64,000 bases of DNA from Grimontia celer (GTDB lineage: Bacteria; Pseudomonadota; Gammaproteobacteria; Enterobacterales; Vibrionaceae). A program made the translations under genes and the position numbers. Below are positions 1 to 8,810 of the stretch, in pieces. Under the pieces are notes generated by a model. The model was not told the DNA's origin. It saw nothing but the letters and a program-made list of their open reading frames with translations, and made no database searches. Location of the stretch: NCBI RefSeq assembly GCF_900055185.1, contig NZ_FIZX01000004.1, forward strand, positions 186,001 through 250,000, given 5' to 3'. Position 1 is the stretch's first letter. The number at the start of each line of letters is the position of its first letter.

Positions 1-507
1 TTCAATCGATTCAATGTTCTGGCGGGTGATCACCACATTCATCACCATGGGAAAACCGTTATCTTTGACGGCTTTGAACATGGCTTTTTTGTGCTCGAAC
101 GCGTGACGCTTTCCGGCTATCGCATCGCTTAAATCCGGGTCGGCCGACTGAAAACTGATTTGGATATGATCGAGCCCTGCTTCCTTCAGCGCCAGAATAC
201 GCTTCTCATTGAGTCCGACCGCGGAGGTGATCAGGTTGGTGTAGTAGCCCAGCCCTTTGGCGTGGGCGACCAATTGTTCCAGATCTTTGCGCATCAAAGG
301 CTCGCCACCGGAAAAGCCAAGCTGAACTGCGCCCAGTTCCCGACCTTCTTCCAGCACGCGGAACCAGTCGTCGGTGGACAGCTCGTCATCGGGATCACCG
401 AGATTGAGCGGGTTGGCGCAATAAGCGCAATGAAGCGGGCAGCGATAGGTCAGCTCCGCTAACAGCCAGAGCGGCGGATTAACAGGCTTCGAGCCATTTC
501 TTGTCAC
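1..507 (-). CDS. pqqE: PqqE, PQQ peptide cyclase (radical SAM), truncated at the window edge
   Basis: This is the N-terminal 169 codons of the radical SAM enzyme that links Glu and Tyr side chains of the PqqA peptide in the first step of PQQ synthesis. The iron-sulfur motif C-x3-C-x2-C is visible at residues 23, 27 and 30, inside [11 protein letters not shown]. The frame is open to base 1, so the SPASM part lies outside the window. I chose a GTG start at 507 because GGAGG stands six bases upstream and the product then begins [14 protein letters not shown], as in known PqqE. The start lies inside pqqD, with a 29-base overlap, which suggests translational coupling. PqqD and PqqE are known to work as a complex. 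The family call is secure; the GTG start is inferred. Confidence 0.93.
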   Translation of the reverse strand, partial: MTRNGSKPVNPPLWLLAELTYRCPLHCAYCANPLNLGDPDDELSTDDWFRVLEEGRELGAVQLGFSGGEPLMRKDLEQLVAHAKGLGYYTNLITSAVGLNEKRILALKEAGLDHIQISFQSADPDLSDAIAGKRHAFEHKKAMFKAVKDNGFPMVMNVVITRQNIESIE

Positions 508-745
508 GGGCGACCTCCACGAACTCGTTCACATCATCTGCCAAATCGACGCCGGGAAACTTTTCTTCCAGACGTGAGATTACGGCATCTACCGAGCTTG
601 GTGCGTCAAACTGCATCAGAATCTCAGCGGCGCTTTCACTCAGTTTCACCATCCCTTCTGGATAGAGTAGTACGTGGCAGTCCTGCGCTTTTTCAAACTG
701 CATGCGGAACATGCGGTTGCGCTGATAGACAGTATCGCTGTTCAT
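479..745 (-). CDS. pqqD: PqqD, PqqA-binding chaperone
   Basis: An 88-residue cytosolic protein that binds the PqqA precursor peptide and presents it to PqqE. Length and the pattern of short strands followed by helices ([16 protein letters not shown], then a DVxxFVxxARxxxW-like helix near the end) fit the family, a RiPP recognition element. The start at 745 has GGGAGG just upstream. The gene lies 34 bases after pqqC and overlaps pqqE, so it is a middle gene of the pqqBCDE transcript. It is a separate protein, not fused to PqqC as in some methylotrophs. Confidence 0.93.
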   Translation of the reverse strand: MNSDTVYQRNRMFRMQFEKAQDCHVLLYPEGMVKLSESAAEILMQFDAPSSVDAVISRLEEKFPGVDLADDVNEFVEVARDKKWLEAC

Positions 746-779
746 GTCGCCTCCCTGTGTTATCTCTTTGTTTTAATTG

Positions 780-1538
780 TTATCTGTCCAGCGCATGATG
801 CCAGACAGGTTTGTCGGTAATACCAACATAAGGTGGACGCTCAAATTCGTATGCCATGCTGATGGCATCGAGCAGCGACCAAAGGATATCGAGTTTAAAT
901 TGCAGAATATTCAGCGCCTGCGCCTGTTGCTCAGCCGTCTGGAAATGATCGAGCGTGATGGACAAGCCGTGCTCCACATCACGGCGGGCCTGACTGAGAC
1001 GCTGGCGGAAATAGGTGAGCCCTTCAGGGTCAATCCAAGTGTAGTGATTCGGCCACGAATCCAGGCGGGACTGGTGAATTTCCGGTGCGAAGAGCTCTGT
1101 CAGTGATGAGCAGGCTGCTTCCTGCCAGGTTGCCCGGCGGGCAAAATTCACATAGGCGTCCACAGCGAAACGCACGCCCGGCAGCACCCATTTTTCATCT
1201 AGCACTTCTTGTCTATTCAGCCCAACGGATTCAGCCAAACGCAACCAGGCTTCAATGCCCCCCCATTTGCAATCCAGACTCTTGTGACCATCATGGTCGA
1301 GGATGCGCTGCACCCACTCGCGACGGATTTCCGGGTCGCGGCAGTTCGCCATAATGGCGGCATCCTTCACCGGAATAGAGGTCTGGTAATAGAAGCGGTT
1401 TGCTACCCAGGCGCGGATTTGCGCTTTAGTGCACTTGCCCGCGTACATGGCTTGATGGAAGGGATGGTGAATGTGGTAGAACTGCCCTTTGGCGAGCAGT
1501 GCCTGCTGGAATTCATCACGTGTCATTGGCTGTGCCAT
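780..1538 (-). CDS. pqqC: PqqC, pyrroloquinoline-quinone synthase
   Basis: The cofactorless oxidase that performs the final ring closure and oxidation to PQQ. The product of 252 residues matches the normal length. Family landmarks are the N-terminal 'FYHIHHPFH' segment, '[28 protein letters not shown]' spread over residues 36-63, and 'ILDHDGH'. A TTG codon at 1556 would add six residues and overlap pqqB. The ATG at 1538, preceded by AGGGAGG, gives the expected [10 protein letters not shown] beginning and is preferred. Active-site histidines and arginines of the heme-oxygenase-like fold appear intact by eye. It sits between pqqB and pqqD in the usual order. Confidence 0.95.
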   Translation of the reverse strand: MAQPMTRDEFQQALLAKGQFYHIHHPFHQAMYAGKCTKAQIRAWVANRFYYQTSIPVKDAAIMANCRDPEIRREWVQRILDHDGHKSLDCKWGGIEAWLRLAESVGLNRQEVLDEKWVLPGVRFAVDAYVNFARRATWQEAACSSLTELFAPEIHQSRLDSWPNHYTWIDPEGLTYFRQRLSQARRDVEHGLSITLDHFQTAEQQAQALNILQFKLDILWSLLDAISMAYEFERPPYVGITDKPVWHHALDR

Positions 1539-1552
1539 GGCGCCTCCCTGGA

Positions 1553-2470
1553 TCAAATCTCAATCGTCATGCCGTCGAAGGCAATTTCCACTCCGGCATC
1601 CAGCACCGCCTGATGCTGTGGCGAGTCAGGGTCCAGAATGGGGTTGGTATTATTGATATGAATGAGCACCTTGCGCGGCTTGGTGAAATCCTCCATCAGC
1701 GCCAACATGCCGTCGTCGCCAGAGACCGAAAGATGGCCCATCTCCGACCCCAGCGAGGTGCCAAGTCCTTCGCGGATCATTTCATCGTCGGTCCAGAGCG
1801 TACCGTCCATCATCACACAATCGGCATCGCGCATGGCAGCCAGCACAGCATCTTCCGGCGCGCCCAGACCCGGCGCGTAAAAGAGAGTGGCACCAGTGCG
1901 GGTATCGACAATCTTGAGACCAATGTTGTCTCCGGGGCGCGGGCGGTTGCGGTAAGGCGAAAACGGTGGCGCATTGGATGACAGGGAAATCGGATGGAAT
2001 TCGAGATTCGGCACAGAAGGAATCCGCCAACCTTCCTGCGAATGGATATCGACGGTACAGGTTTGGTAGCCCCCTTCCCAATGCTTCATCATCGACAAAA
2101 TCGGATAGCTGCTGCTGAGCTCTTCTGCCACTTCCGGCGTGCAATAAAGCTCGAGCGGTAATCCTTCGCGAAGAATGAGTAACCCGGTCGTGTGGTCAAT
2201 CTGTGCATCTGTGACCACCACTGCGCTAATGGCAGAACCTCTCGCACCTTCGGCTTTCGCCAGTTGAGGAGAGGCGTTGATTTGCTGACGGATATCGGGG
2301 GAAGCATTAATCACCACCCAATGCTCGCCGTCATCGCTCACAGCAATGGAAGATTGAGTGCGTGGCTCGGCACGACTGGTACCGTTTCGCACCGACTGAC
2401 ACATGCGGCAGTGACAGTTCCACTGCGGGAAGCCGCCTCCGGCAGCTGAGCCTAACACGACAATTTGCAT
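1553..2470 (-). CDS. pqqB: PqqB, metallo-beta-lactamase-fold hydroxylase of PQQ synthesis
   Basis: A 305-residue member of the metallo-beta-lactamase superfamily that hydroxylates the cross-linked PqqA intermediate. It begins [19 protein letters not shown], typical of PqqB. An N-terminal C-x-C-x2-C zinc site (NCHCRMC) and the TDxxxDH metal motif ([13 protein letters not shown]) are present. It is separated from pqqA by about 90 bases that contain a terminator-like hairpin, so its transcript level is probably lower than that of pqqA. It ends 14 bases before the preferred pqqC start. Confidence 0.95.
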   Translation of the reverse strand: MQIVVLGSAAGGGFPQWNCHCRMCQSVRNGTSRAEPRTQSSIAVSDDGEHWVVINASPDIRQQINASPQLAKAEGARGSAISAVVVTDAQIDHTTGLLILREGLPLELYCTPEVAEELSSSYPILSMMKHWEGGYQTCTVDIHSQEGWRIPSVPNLEFHPISLSSNAPPFSPYRNRPRPGDNIGLKIVDTRTGATLFYAPGLGAPEDAVLAAMRDADCVMMDGTLWTDDEMIREGLGTSLGSEMGHLSVSGDDGMLALMEDFTKPRKVLIHINNTNPILDPDSPQHQAVLDAGVEIAFDGMTIEI

Positions 2471-2515
2471 CCATTCACCTCGTCTTCTGTGGCTCCATTC
2501 CTGTTTATGGAGAAT

Positions 2516-2554
2516 TAAAAACGGGATGCACCTCTGTGAAGGTGCATCCCGTTT
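2516..2554 (-). terminator. Hairpin between pqqA and pqqB (partial terminator or attenuator)
   Basis: Perfect 10-bp arms at 2523-2532 and 2541-2550, extended by A/T pairs on both sides, with an eight-base loop. Read on the minus strand the stem is followed by a T-rich run, the layout of an intrinsic terminator. Because pqqB-E follow in the same direction with no other obvious promoter, partial read-through is the likely arrangement: abundant short pqqA message, less of the enzyme message. Confidence 0.75.
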
Positions 2555-2563
2555 GTCAGCTAC

Positions 2564-2635
2564 TTAGCGGTTACTGATGTAAAGGGTTACTTCAAAACCG
2601 AGTCTGAGTTCTGTGTAGCTTGGTTTCTTCCACAT
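2564..2635 (-). CDS. pqqA: PqqA, 23-residue precursor peptide of PQQ
   Basis: A 24-codon reading frame encodes [19 protein letters not shown] followed by ISNR and a TAA stop. This matches the known PqqA peptides almost residue for residue. The Glu15 and Tyr19 pair in the E-V-T-L-Y core supplies the atoms of PQQ and is intact. AAGGAG stands seven bases upstream of the ATG. The gene is directly upstream of pqqB in the same direction. It is too short for ordinary ORF calling. A second, in-frame upstream GTG start is described separately. Confidence 0.96.
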   Translation of the reverse strand: MWKKPSYTELRLGFEVTLYISNR

Positions 2636-2680
2636 ACTGTCGCTCCTTGTACCGATACTTCGAGGCACAACTTGCCTCCT
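2636..2680 (-). promoter_or_regulatory. pqqA leader with upstream in-frame GTG and small hairpin
   Basis: Upstream of pqqA, AGGAGG (2680-2675) is followed after six bases by GTG at 2668, exactly 11 sense codons in frame with the pqqA ATG and without a stop between. A short hairpin (GAGGCA at 2678-2673, TGCCTC at 2667-2662 on the minus strand) would cover this ribosome site. The canonical ATG has its own AAGGAG. Whether the 34-residue form is made cannot be told from sequence. Confidence 0.4.
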
Positions 2681-2754
2681 GATTTAGCCTAAGCACAAGA
2701 CGGCGATCTACCAATCCTACTTTATGATGATTTCTCTCATCTAAGACACTGATT

Positions 2755-4896
2755 TCATATCTCTGATGGGCCTTGTTGGTTGTTATCAGTAGGGTCACAG
2801 ATGGCAACCGGAATCGCCTCGCCCGACGCCCTCGTTTTACGTCTGCGTTTGCCATATTTATCCGCGACACAACGGGTGTTGTCATTGATGATTGCCAAGC
2901 AGGCAAAACACTGCACACATTCGTTGTAGTCAATTGCCCCACTTTTCTTAATTGCATTGATTCCGCAGTGTTTTTCACAAAGCCGACAGGGTCTTCCGCA
3001 CTCATTTCTTCGGGTCAGCCAACTGAAGATCCTGAGCCTTCCAAGCACCGCTAAACCCGCACCTAATGGACACAAATACCGACAATACGCTTTATGAATT
3101 TTGGCACTGATAAGGAGCAGTAAAACGGCGTAAATCACAAAGGGGACGCTGCGCTCAAACATCAGGGTGACGGCAGTTTTGAAAGGTTCAATCTCGGCCA
3201 TGGTTTCCGCCAAAGAAAGGCTATAAAACGCGGTACCCACCAAAAGCAAAAGCACAAAGTATTTAAGATAAATCAATCGACTATGTAGCAACTCATCTAC
3301 TTTCCATTGCCGGACACGAAGCTTCTCAGCAGCCGTTGCCACTAGCTCCTGCATTGCGCCAAACGGACATAACCAACCACAAAAAAGTCCTCTTCCCCAC
3401 AAATAGAGACTGAAACAGACATAGATCCAAAGAATAAATAGCATGGGATCGAGTAAAAAGACTGTAATATCAAATCCTTGCCACAACGATAACACCAACG
3501 TGTAGATGTTGACGACAGACAATTGCCCTTGCGCGTAAAAGCCAATAAAAAGAATGACAAAACAAAGAGATAACAATCTCACCGTAGTGAGATATCGTCC
3601 GAATTTCGCCAGACGGTGCTGGAAGACGAACGCCCCCGTCAACAGTATTAAGTAAGTCGCTAATACACTGATTTCTATTGTTCTATCCAGCCATATTCGT
3701 TGCCACAGCGGCAACGGTTTCTCCGGCGGCTCAACCGGGGTTTGCACCGACTTGGGGAGTGAATAATCGGTGGAAACGGCGATTGTTTCCGATTCCAGAA
3801 AATTCTTTTTCACCTGAACATTGATTCCAACGGTGATAGGAAGCGAAGGGTCGAAGCCACTTTGGTCTGAAAAGGTAAATATATGGGTACGTTCGAATGG
3901 CTTAAGCGCAACGGAAAATGCAGGAGGTTGTGCGTGGAACAAATCAGCATCCCGAAGGGCGAGCGGGCTAGCTTCCTGCTTCAAGGTCAGGCGCTGGGGA
4001 ATCGTACCCGCCACAAAGTCTTCCGCCACATGTTGATAGCCACCGCGGGAGCCCACCAGCACCGCCACTTCACCCGGCTCCAGTGTTGCCATAATGCGGG
4101 CGTATTCCTCCTCCCCCAGAAGATTTTTTCCAATCAGCGGAGGATTTAACACCGCAAAGGTTAAATCCAGAAATGGCACATCTTCGCCTGCGTTATCTTC
4201 TCTCGCTTCGGAAATTCCGTCCGGCGAGGTGTTGAGGGCAGTTTCAGCCTCTTCATTCCCCATTTGCCATTTGAACAGCAGGCCTTCGCGTCGAAGATCG
4301 GCGAGGGTTTTCGGGCGATAGCTTTCCGTATTCAAAATCGCCTGAGTCGCTGTGCCAAACCCGGAGAGCCGCGACTGTGCCACTTTCCTTGCCGCTGCGA
4401 TGATGGTGTCATGCACCACCATCACTGACACTGTGGCCTTGGTGACACCATCAAAGTAGGCAATGTCATCACTCGCGATACGTTGTTGGTCGCTGCCCAC
4501 CAGCACCTGTTGTTTTAGAGATAGCCCCTGGTATTGGCCAATAAAATCAAGCAGCGGCTTTTCGCCGAGGCCATGCAGGAATATCGGTTCGTGGTGACCG
4601 AGCAATAGCAGCCCCACAATGCGCCCTTCTGTATCAAGCCCTACGCGCAGGTTAATGGTATCGCCAGAGAAGCCGGGAAAGTTGGTCAGGTTATCGGTTT
4701 CAAACACATAGCCGATGGGTTGGTCGAGTTGATAAATTTCGGTAACGGGTAGCGCGTCTTCCGAGGCTTTCATCCGGGTTGCGCTGGGGAACAATGACGC
4801 CGCTTCCTCGCTCACTTCCAGCCAAACGGAAGCCATCGAGAGGAAGGGCAATAACATGAGAAGCAGCCACAGTATCAGGGCACTACGCCAACGCAT
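2755..4896 (-). CDS. NosR/NirI-like membrane flavoprotein with polyferredoxin domain
   Basis: A 713-residue electron-transfer protein of the NosR/NirI group. After an N-terminal membrane segment comes a periplasmic FMN-binding domain with the covalent-flavin motif DGVTKATVSV (acceptor Thr near residue 155). Several membrane helices follow (about 405-600), with two C-x3-C-P motifs at Cys506/Cys510 and Cys605/Cys609. Then come two ferredoxin-like clusters, Cys633-637-640-644 and Cys660-663-666-676. NosR proteins pass electrons across the membrane to periplasmic oxidoreductases and are flavinylated by ApbE. Here no nos genes are near. The gene lies between the aldehyde dehydrogenase and pqqA, so a role in PQQ synthesis or alcohol oxidation is inferred. 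It has its own upstream gap after a terminator. Confidence 0.85.
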   Translation of the reverse strand: MRWRSALILWLLLMLLPFLSMASVWLEVSEEAASLFPSATRMKASEDALPVTEIYQLDQPIGYVFETDNLTNFPGFSGDTINLRVGLDTEGRIVGLLLLGHHEPIFLHGLGEKPLLDFIGQYQGLSLKQQVLVGSDQQRIASDDIAYFDGVTKATVSVMVVHDTIIAAARKVAQSRLSGFGTATQAILNTESYRPKTLADLRREGLLFKWQMGNEEAETALNTSPDGISEAREDNAGEDVPFLDLTFAVLNPPLIGKNLLGEEEYARIMATLEPGEVAVLVGSRGGYQHVAEDFVAGTIPQRLTLKQEASPLALRDADLFHAQPPAFSVALKPFERTHIFTFSDQSGFDPSLPITVGINVQVKKNFLESETIAVSTDYSLPKSVQTPVEPPEKPLPLWQRIWLDRTIEISVLATYLILLTGAFVFQHRLAKFGRYLTTVRLLSLCFVILFIGFYAQGQLSVVNIYTLVLSLWQGFDITVFLLDPMLFILWIYVCFSLYLWGRGLFCGWLCPFGAMQELVATAAEKLRVRQWKVDELLHSRLIYLKYFVLLLLVGTAFYSLSLAETMAEIEPFKTAVTLMFERSVPFVIYAVLLLLISAKIHKAYCRYLCPLGAGLAVLGRLRIFSWLTRRNECGRPCRLCEKHCGINAIKKSGAIDYNECVQCFACLAIINDNTRCVADKYGKRRRKTRASGEAIPVAICDPTDNNQQGPSEI

Positions 4897-4954
4897 GATA
4901 CACCTCTAGGCTCAAGCGCCAGAAAGCGCGTGAGAACAACCGTCCTTTGAAAGA

Positions 4955-4977
4955 AAAAAGCGGGGCATATGCCCCGC
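4955..4977 (-). terminator. Terminator after the aldehyde dehydrogenase gene
   Basis: A perfect 18-base palindrome at 4960-4977 (GCGGGGCA centre) is followed on the minus strand by a run of six T. It separates the dehydrogenase from the NosR-like gene, so the latter may be transcribed from a promoter within 4897-4959 or by read-through. Confidence 0.8.
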
Positions 4978-5111
4978 AAAAGCTCTCGCCTCAGGCAGCA
5001 CCGGGAGGATTAACTGCCTTCGAACAAGCGGATATCGAACAAACGGACTTAGACAAAGTGCGTGTTACTGTTGTCGGCTCTCACCTCGCAGCCACACGCT
5101 CTCAGACTTGC

Positions 5112-6620
5112 TTAGAAGAAACCCAATGGGTTGATGTCGTAGCTCACCAGCAAGTTCTTGGTTTGCTGATAATGATCGAGCATCATCTTATGGGTTTCAC
5201 GGCCAATACCGGATTTCTTGTAGCCACCGAACGCAGCGTGAGCCGGGTACAGGTGATAACAGTTAGTCCAGACACGACCGGCTTCAATTGCACGGCCAAC
5301 GCGGTACGCGCGGTTGATGTCGCGGGTCCACAGACCAGCACCCAGGCCGTATTCTGTGTCGTTGGCAATCGCCAGCGCTTCCGCTTCATCTTTGAAGGTC
5401 ACCACGCTCACAACCGGACCGAAGATCTCTTCCTGGAACACGCGCATGTGGTTTTCACCTTTCAGAATGGTTGGCTGGATGTAGTAACCACCACCAAAGT
5501 CTGCAGCATCACCGCCAATAAGCACTTCTGCACCTTCCGCTCGGCCAATGTCGAAGTAACCTTTGATTTTCTCAAACTGCTCGTTCGAAGCCTGCGCACC
5601 GACCTGAGTTTCTGTATCCAATGGGTTACCGTGTTTGATGGCTTTCGCACGCTCAATCACTTTGGCAATGAAGTCTTCGTAGATGCTTTCCTGAACCAGC
5701 AGGCGTGAAGGACAAGTACACACTTCACCTTGGTTGAAGAACGCCAGCACACAACCTTCTACGGCTTTACTGATGAACTCGTCTTCCTGCTGCATCACGT
5801 CTTCGAAGTAGATGTTTGGCGACTTACCGCCCAGCTCAACCGTGGATGGGATCAGGTTGTCAGCGGCGCAGCGAAGTACATGGTTACCAATCGCGGTTGA
5901 ACCGGTGAAGGCAATTTTCGCAATGCGGTCTGAGGTAGCCAGTGCCTGACCGGCTTCTGGGCCCATACCGTTGACGACATTCAGCACGCCCGGTGGCAGC
6001 AGATCGCCGATGATTTCCATCAGCAGCAAAATGGTGGTTGGGGTTTGCTCTGCGGGTTTCAGAACAATACAGTTACCTGCAGCCAGTGCCGGTGCGAGTT
6101 TCCACGCCGCCATCAGCAGTGGGAAGTTCCATGGGATGATTTGACCGACTACACCAAGTGGCTCATGGATATGGTAGGCCACGGTATTGGAGTCAATTTC
6201 AGCCGCAGAGCCCTCTTGCGCCCTAATCGCGCCGGCGAAGTAGCGGAAATGGTCGACACAAAGCGGAATGTCAGCGGCAAGGGTTTCACGCACTGCTTTG
6301 CCGTTCTCCCAGGTTTCTGCCACGGCCAGATATTCGAGGTTGGCTTCGATGCGGTCAGCGATTTTAAGCAGGATGTTGGCACGTTCAGTGACCGAAGTTG
6401 CGCCCCAAGTAGCTTTTGCCGAATGGGCGGCATCCAGCGCGAGCTCGATGTCTTCTGAGGTTGAGCGCGGGATTTCAGCGATGGGATCACCTGTACAAGG
6501 CGAGGTGTCCGTAAAGTACTGGCCCTTGACTGGCGGAATCCAATCACCACCGATGTAGTTTGCATAACGCGCCTTAAAGTTTACGACGGCTCCGTCGGTA
6601 TTTGGTTTTGCGTAAATCAT
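5112..6620 (-). CDS. NAD-dependent acetaldehyde-type dehydrogenase (ExaC/AcoD/PedI-like)
   Basis: A 502-residue aldehyde dehydrogenase that should oxidise the aldehyde made by the PQQ alcohol dehydrogenase to the acid. The general-base Glu262 lies in VELGGKSPN, the nucleophile Cys301 in GEVCTCPSR, and the cofactor loop FTGSTAIG is intact near 238. The C-terminal ending YDINPLGFF is characteristic of the ExaC/AcoD subgroup linked to ethanol and acetoin breakdown. No signal peptide is seen, so it is cytoplasmic. It lies downstream of the dehydrogenase gene on the same strand, separated by 307 bases with a hairpin, and ends with a strong terminator. Confidence 0.92.
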   Translation of the reverse strand: MIYAKPNTDGAVVNFKARYANYIGGDWIPPVKGQYFTDTSPCTGDPIAEIPRSTSEDIELALDAAHSAKATWGATSVTERANILLKIADRIEANLEYLAVAETWENGKAVRETLAADIPLCVDHFRYFAGAIRAQEGSAAEIDSNTVAYHIHEPLGVVGQIIPWNFPLLMAAWKLAPALAAGNCIVLKPAEQTPTTILLLMEIIGDLLPPGVLNVVNGMGPEAGQALATSDRIAKIAFTGSTAIGNHVLRCAADNLIPSTVELGGKSPNIYFEDVMQQEDEFISKAVEGCVLAFFNQGEVCTCPSRLLVQESIYEDFIAKVIERAKAIKHGNPLDTETQVGAQASNEQFEKIKGYFDIGRAEGAEVLIGGDAADFGGGYYIQPTILKGENHMRVFQEEIFGPVVSVVTFKDEAEALAIANDTEYGLGAGLWTRDINRAYRVGRAIEAGRVWTNCYHLYPAHAAFGGYKKSGIGRETHKMMLDHYQQTKNLLVSYDINPLGFF

Positions 6621-6927
6621 TATCCACCCCTGTTTTGGCGAAATTCCCTGTGTCCTCCCTGACGAGCCGAAGAAACGGAGTCAGGCGTTGTTGTAGTAAC
6701 AGTATGGAATGACCACCAAATCTCTCCATCGCCCCTTGGTTGGCAAAATCTCATACTTTGGAGGGAGACGCAGAGGAGGATAATGTTGCTTTCACTTCAG
6801 TATCAGAGGCTTTCCGGAAAAGAGGCCGTCACAAATTCAATACCCCGCCGGATTGTTATGCACCAAAACGCGGCAAGGCTGGGCGAAGCCCAGCCTTGTT
6901 TCTTTAACTATCAGAGAGATAACTGCA
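6621..6927. other. Intergenic stretch between the alcohol and aldehyde dehydrogenase genes
   Basis: No coding sequence is apparent in these 307 bases. They hold the terminator-like hairpin of the alcohol dehydrogenase gene (6874-6898) and, towards 6620, presumably the promoter of the aldehyde dehydrogenase. I could not identify a convincing sigma-70 or sigma-54 promoter by eye. Confidence 0.5.
6874..6898 (-). terminator. Hairpin downstream of the PQQ alcohol dehydrogenase
   Basis: Perfect 11-bp arms at 6874-6884 and 6888-6898 with a three-base loop. On the minus strand the T tract is poor (GCCGCGTTTT), while on the plus strand the stem is followed by TTTCTTT. It is likely to stop or protect the dehydrogenase message, but it is not an ideal intrinsic terminator. 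Confidence 0.6.
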
Positions 6928-8685
6928 CTAGCTTTTCGGCAATTTAAAGGTCCACACCATGCCACCTTGGTTGAAGTCTTTAACGCGTTTAGCCACGTCC
7001 CCACCCCAAAGCGGTACTGCGCCACCCCAGCCGGAAAGCACGGACACATACTGTTCACCGTCCATTTCCCAGGTCACAGGGCTACCCACAATGCCAGAAC
7101 CGGTATTGAACTTGTAAAGCAGCTCACCGGTCTTGTCATCGAACGCCATCAGATAGCCTTCTGGGTTACCCGTGAACACCAGACCGCCTGCCGTGGTCAT
7201 GACACCGCCCCACAGTGGCGCATAGTTTTTGTATTCCCAAACGCGCTCGCCGGTCTTCGGATCGTAAGCACGCAGTGCGCCAATGTACTCATCATTGAGT
7301 GTTCTGATGGTAAAGCCCGCACCGAGGTAAGCCGCACCTTTTTTGTAGGCGACAGGCTCATTCCAGATATCCATTTTCCATTCATTAGCAGGCACGTAGA
7401 ACAGGCCGGTATCCGGACTGTATGCCATTGGCATCCAGTTTTTCCCGCCGAGGAAGGAAGGCACTGCCTCCACCGTTTTGCCTTGCTTATCACCTGAAGG
7501 ATCTCCTGGACGGTTGTCTTTGACGTAAAGCGGACGGCCTTTGTCATCAAGCCCCGTCGCCCAGCTGATTTCATTCACGAACGGGAAGCCACGGATGAAA
7601 TCACCATTGGTACGATCAAGCACATAGAAGAAACCGTTACGGTCAGCGGTTGCAGCCGCTTTCACTTTCTTGCCATTTTCGGTGTAATCAAAAGCGATCA
7701 GCTCGTTTACACCGTCGAAGTCCCAGCCGTCGTGCGGCGTGGTCTGGAAATGCCAGACAATTTTGCCGTCATCCGGATCGATCGCGAGACGTGAAGAAGA
7801 GAAGAGGTTATCGCCCGGACGCATGTGAGAGTTCCAAGGTGCAGGGTTACCGGTGCCGAAGAATAAAAGGTCAGTGTCGGCATCATAAGTACCGCCTAAC
7901 CAAGGCGCTGCACCGCCGCTTTTCCAAAGGTCTGCTGGCCAGGTTTTCCCTGGTGTACCGCCCGAGATCCCGTTTTCAGTTTTCTTACCGTCTTTCCAGA
8001 CGTAGCCCATGTGGCCCTCGACCGTTGGACGTTCCCAGACCAACTTACCGGTTTTTGCGTCATAAGCTCTAACCTTACCAACGATACCAAACTCACCACC
8101 TGATACACCGGTGATTACTTTGCCTTTTACCACAATGGGTGCAGCAGTAATGGAATAGCCATCCTGATAATTATCAACGGTTTTTTTCCAGCGGGTTTTA
8201 CCGGTTTTCGCATCCAGCGCCACAAGCTTGGCATCCAACGTACCGAAGATAACCAAATCGTCGTAAAGCGCCACACCACGGTTAATTACGTCACAACAGG
8301 GCATGATGCCGTCTGGCAGGCGAGCGTCGTATTGCCACAGCTCCTCACCGGTTTTCGCATCAATCGCGAACACGCGGGAATAGGAACCTGTGATGTACAT
8401 AACGCCGTCTTTCACCATTGGCTGGCTTTCCTGACCACGCTGTTTTTCCCCTCCAAGTGAGAAGGCCCACACAGGACGGATTTCTTTGACGGTCTCACGG
8501 TTGATGGTGTCCATCGGGCTGTAGCGCTGACCACGAAGCCCAAGACCATAAGTCACCACGTCCTCTATGGTCTCCTGATCGGCGAGGATGTCTTTGTCCG
8601 TGACACCCGCGTAAACGGGCGAAGCCGTCATTGCGAGCGAGAGTGCGGCATAGAGTCCGCAACGTTTAAATGACCTAATTGTCAT
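6928..8685 (-). CDS. pedH: PQQ-dependent alcohol dehydrogenase, lanthanide-type (PedH-like)
   Basis: A 585-residue periplasmic quinoprotein with a signal peptide (residues 1-26) and the eight-bladed propeller of the methanol/ethanol dehydrogenase family. It has the vicinal disulfide Cys130-Cys131 and metal ligands Glu198 and Asn280 (GTGNPAPWN). The catalytic Asp322 in [11 protein letters not shown] is followed two residues later by Asp324. In calcium enzymes such as ExaA the latter position is Ser or Ala; an Asp there marks lanthanide-dependent XoxF and PedH enzymes. The rest, including the C-terminal [13 protein letters not shown], resembles PedH closely. It oxidises primary alcohols and passes electrons to cytochrome c. 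It is the third gene after pedF on the same strand, with GAGG upstream of the ATG at 8685. Confidence 0.93.
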   Translation of the reverse strand: MTIRSFKRCGLYAALSLAMTASPVYAGVTDKDILADQETIEDVVTYGLGLRGQRYSPMDTINRETVKEIRPVWAFSLGGEKQRGQESQPMVKDGVMYITGSYSRVFAIDAKTGEELWQYDARLPDGIMPCCDVINRGVALYDDLVIFGTLDAKLVALDAKTGKTRWKKTVDNYQDGYSITAAPIVVKGKVITGVSGGEFGIVGKVRAYDAKTGKLVWERPTVEGHMGYVWKDGKKTENGISGGTPGKTWPADLWKSGGAAPWLGGTYDADTDLLFFGTGNPAPWNSHMRPGDNLFSSSRLAIDPDDGKIVWHFQTTPHDGWDFDGVNELIAFDYTENGKKVKAAATADRNGFFYVLDRTNGDFIRGFPFVNEISWATGLDDKGRPLYVKDNRPGDPSGDKQGKTVEAVPSFLGGKNWMPMAYSPDTGLFYVPANEWKMDIWNEPVAYKKGAAYLGAGFTIRTLNDEYIGALRAYDPKTGERVWEYKNYAPLWGGVMTTAGGLVFTGNPEGYLMAFDDKTGELLYKFNTGSGIVGSPVTWEMDGEQYVSVLSGWGGAVPLWGGDVAKRVKDFNQGGMVWTFKLPKS

Positions 8686-8810
8686 AGGGATACCTCATTG
8701 TTGGCTGAATGCTTAGGTAAACAAGCTCAGTCGTTTTAGTCATGCCTGTCCTGCCCCCGCATCGCCATGAGGGAGAGTTCGGTTCGCGAGAGATAACAGG
8801 CTGTTTGGAA

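Noticed and set aside
2592-3005. 137-codon minus-strand frame over pqqA and the NosR-like 3' end
   Set aside because: It is out of frame with both the NosR-like gene and pqqA, whose 23-codon frame gives an exact PqqA peptide.
4947-5708. Long plus-strand open frame (253 codons) opposite the aldehyde dehydrogenase
   Set aside because: It is the antisense shadow of a strongly conserved dehydrogenase, with no recognisable motifs or signal of its own.
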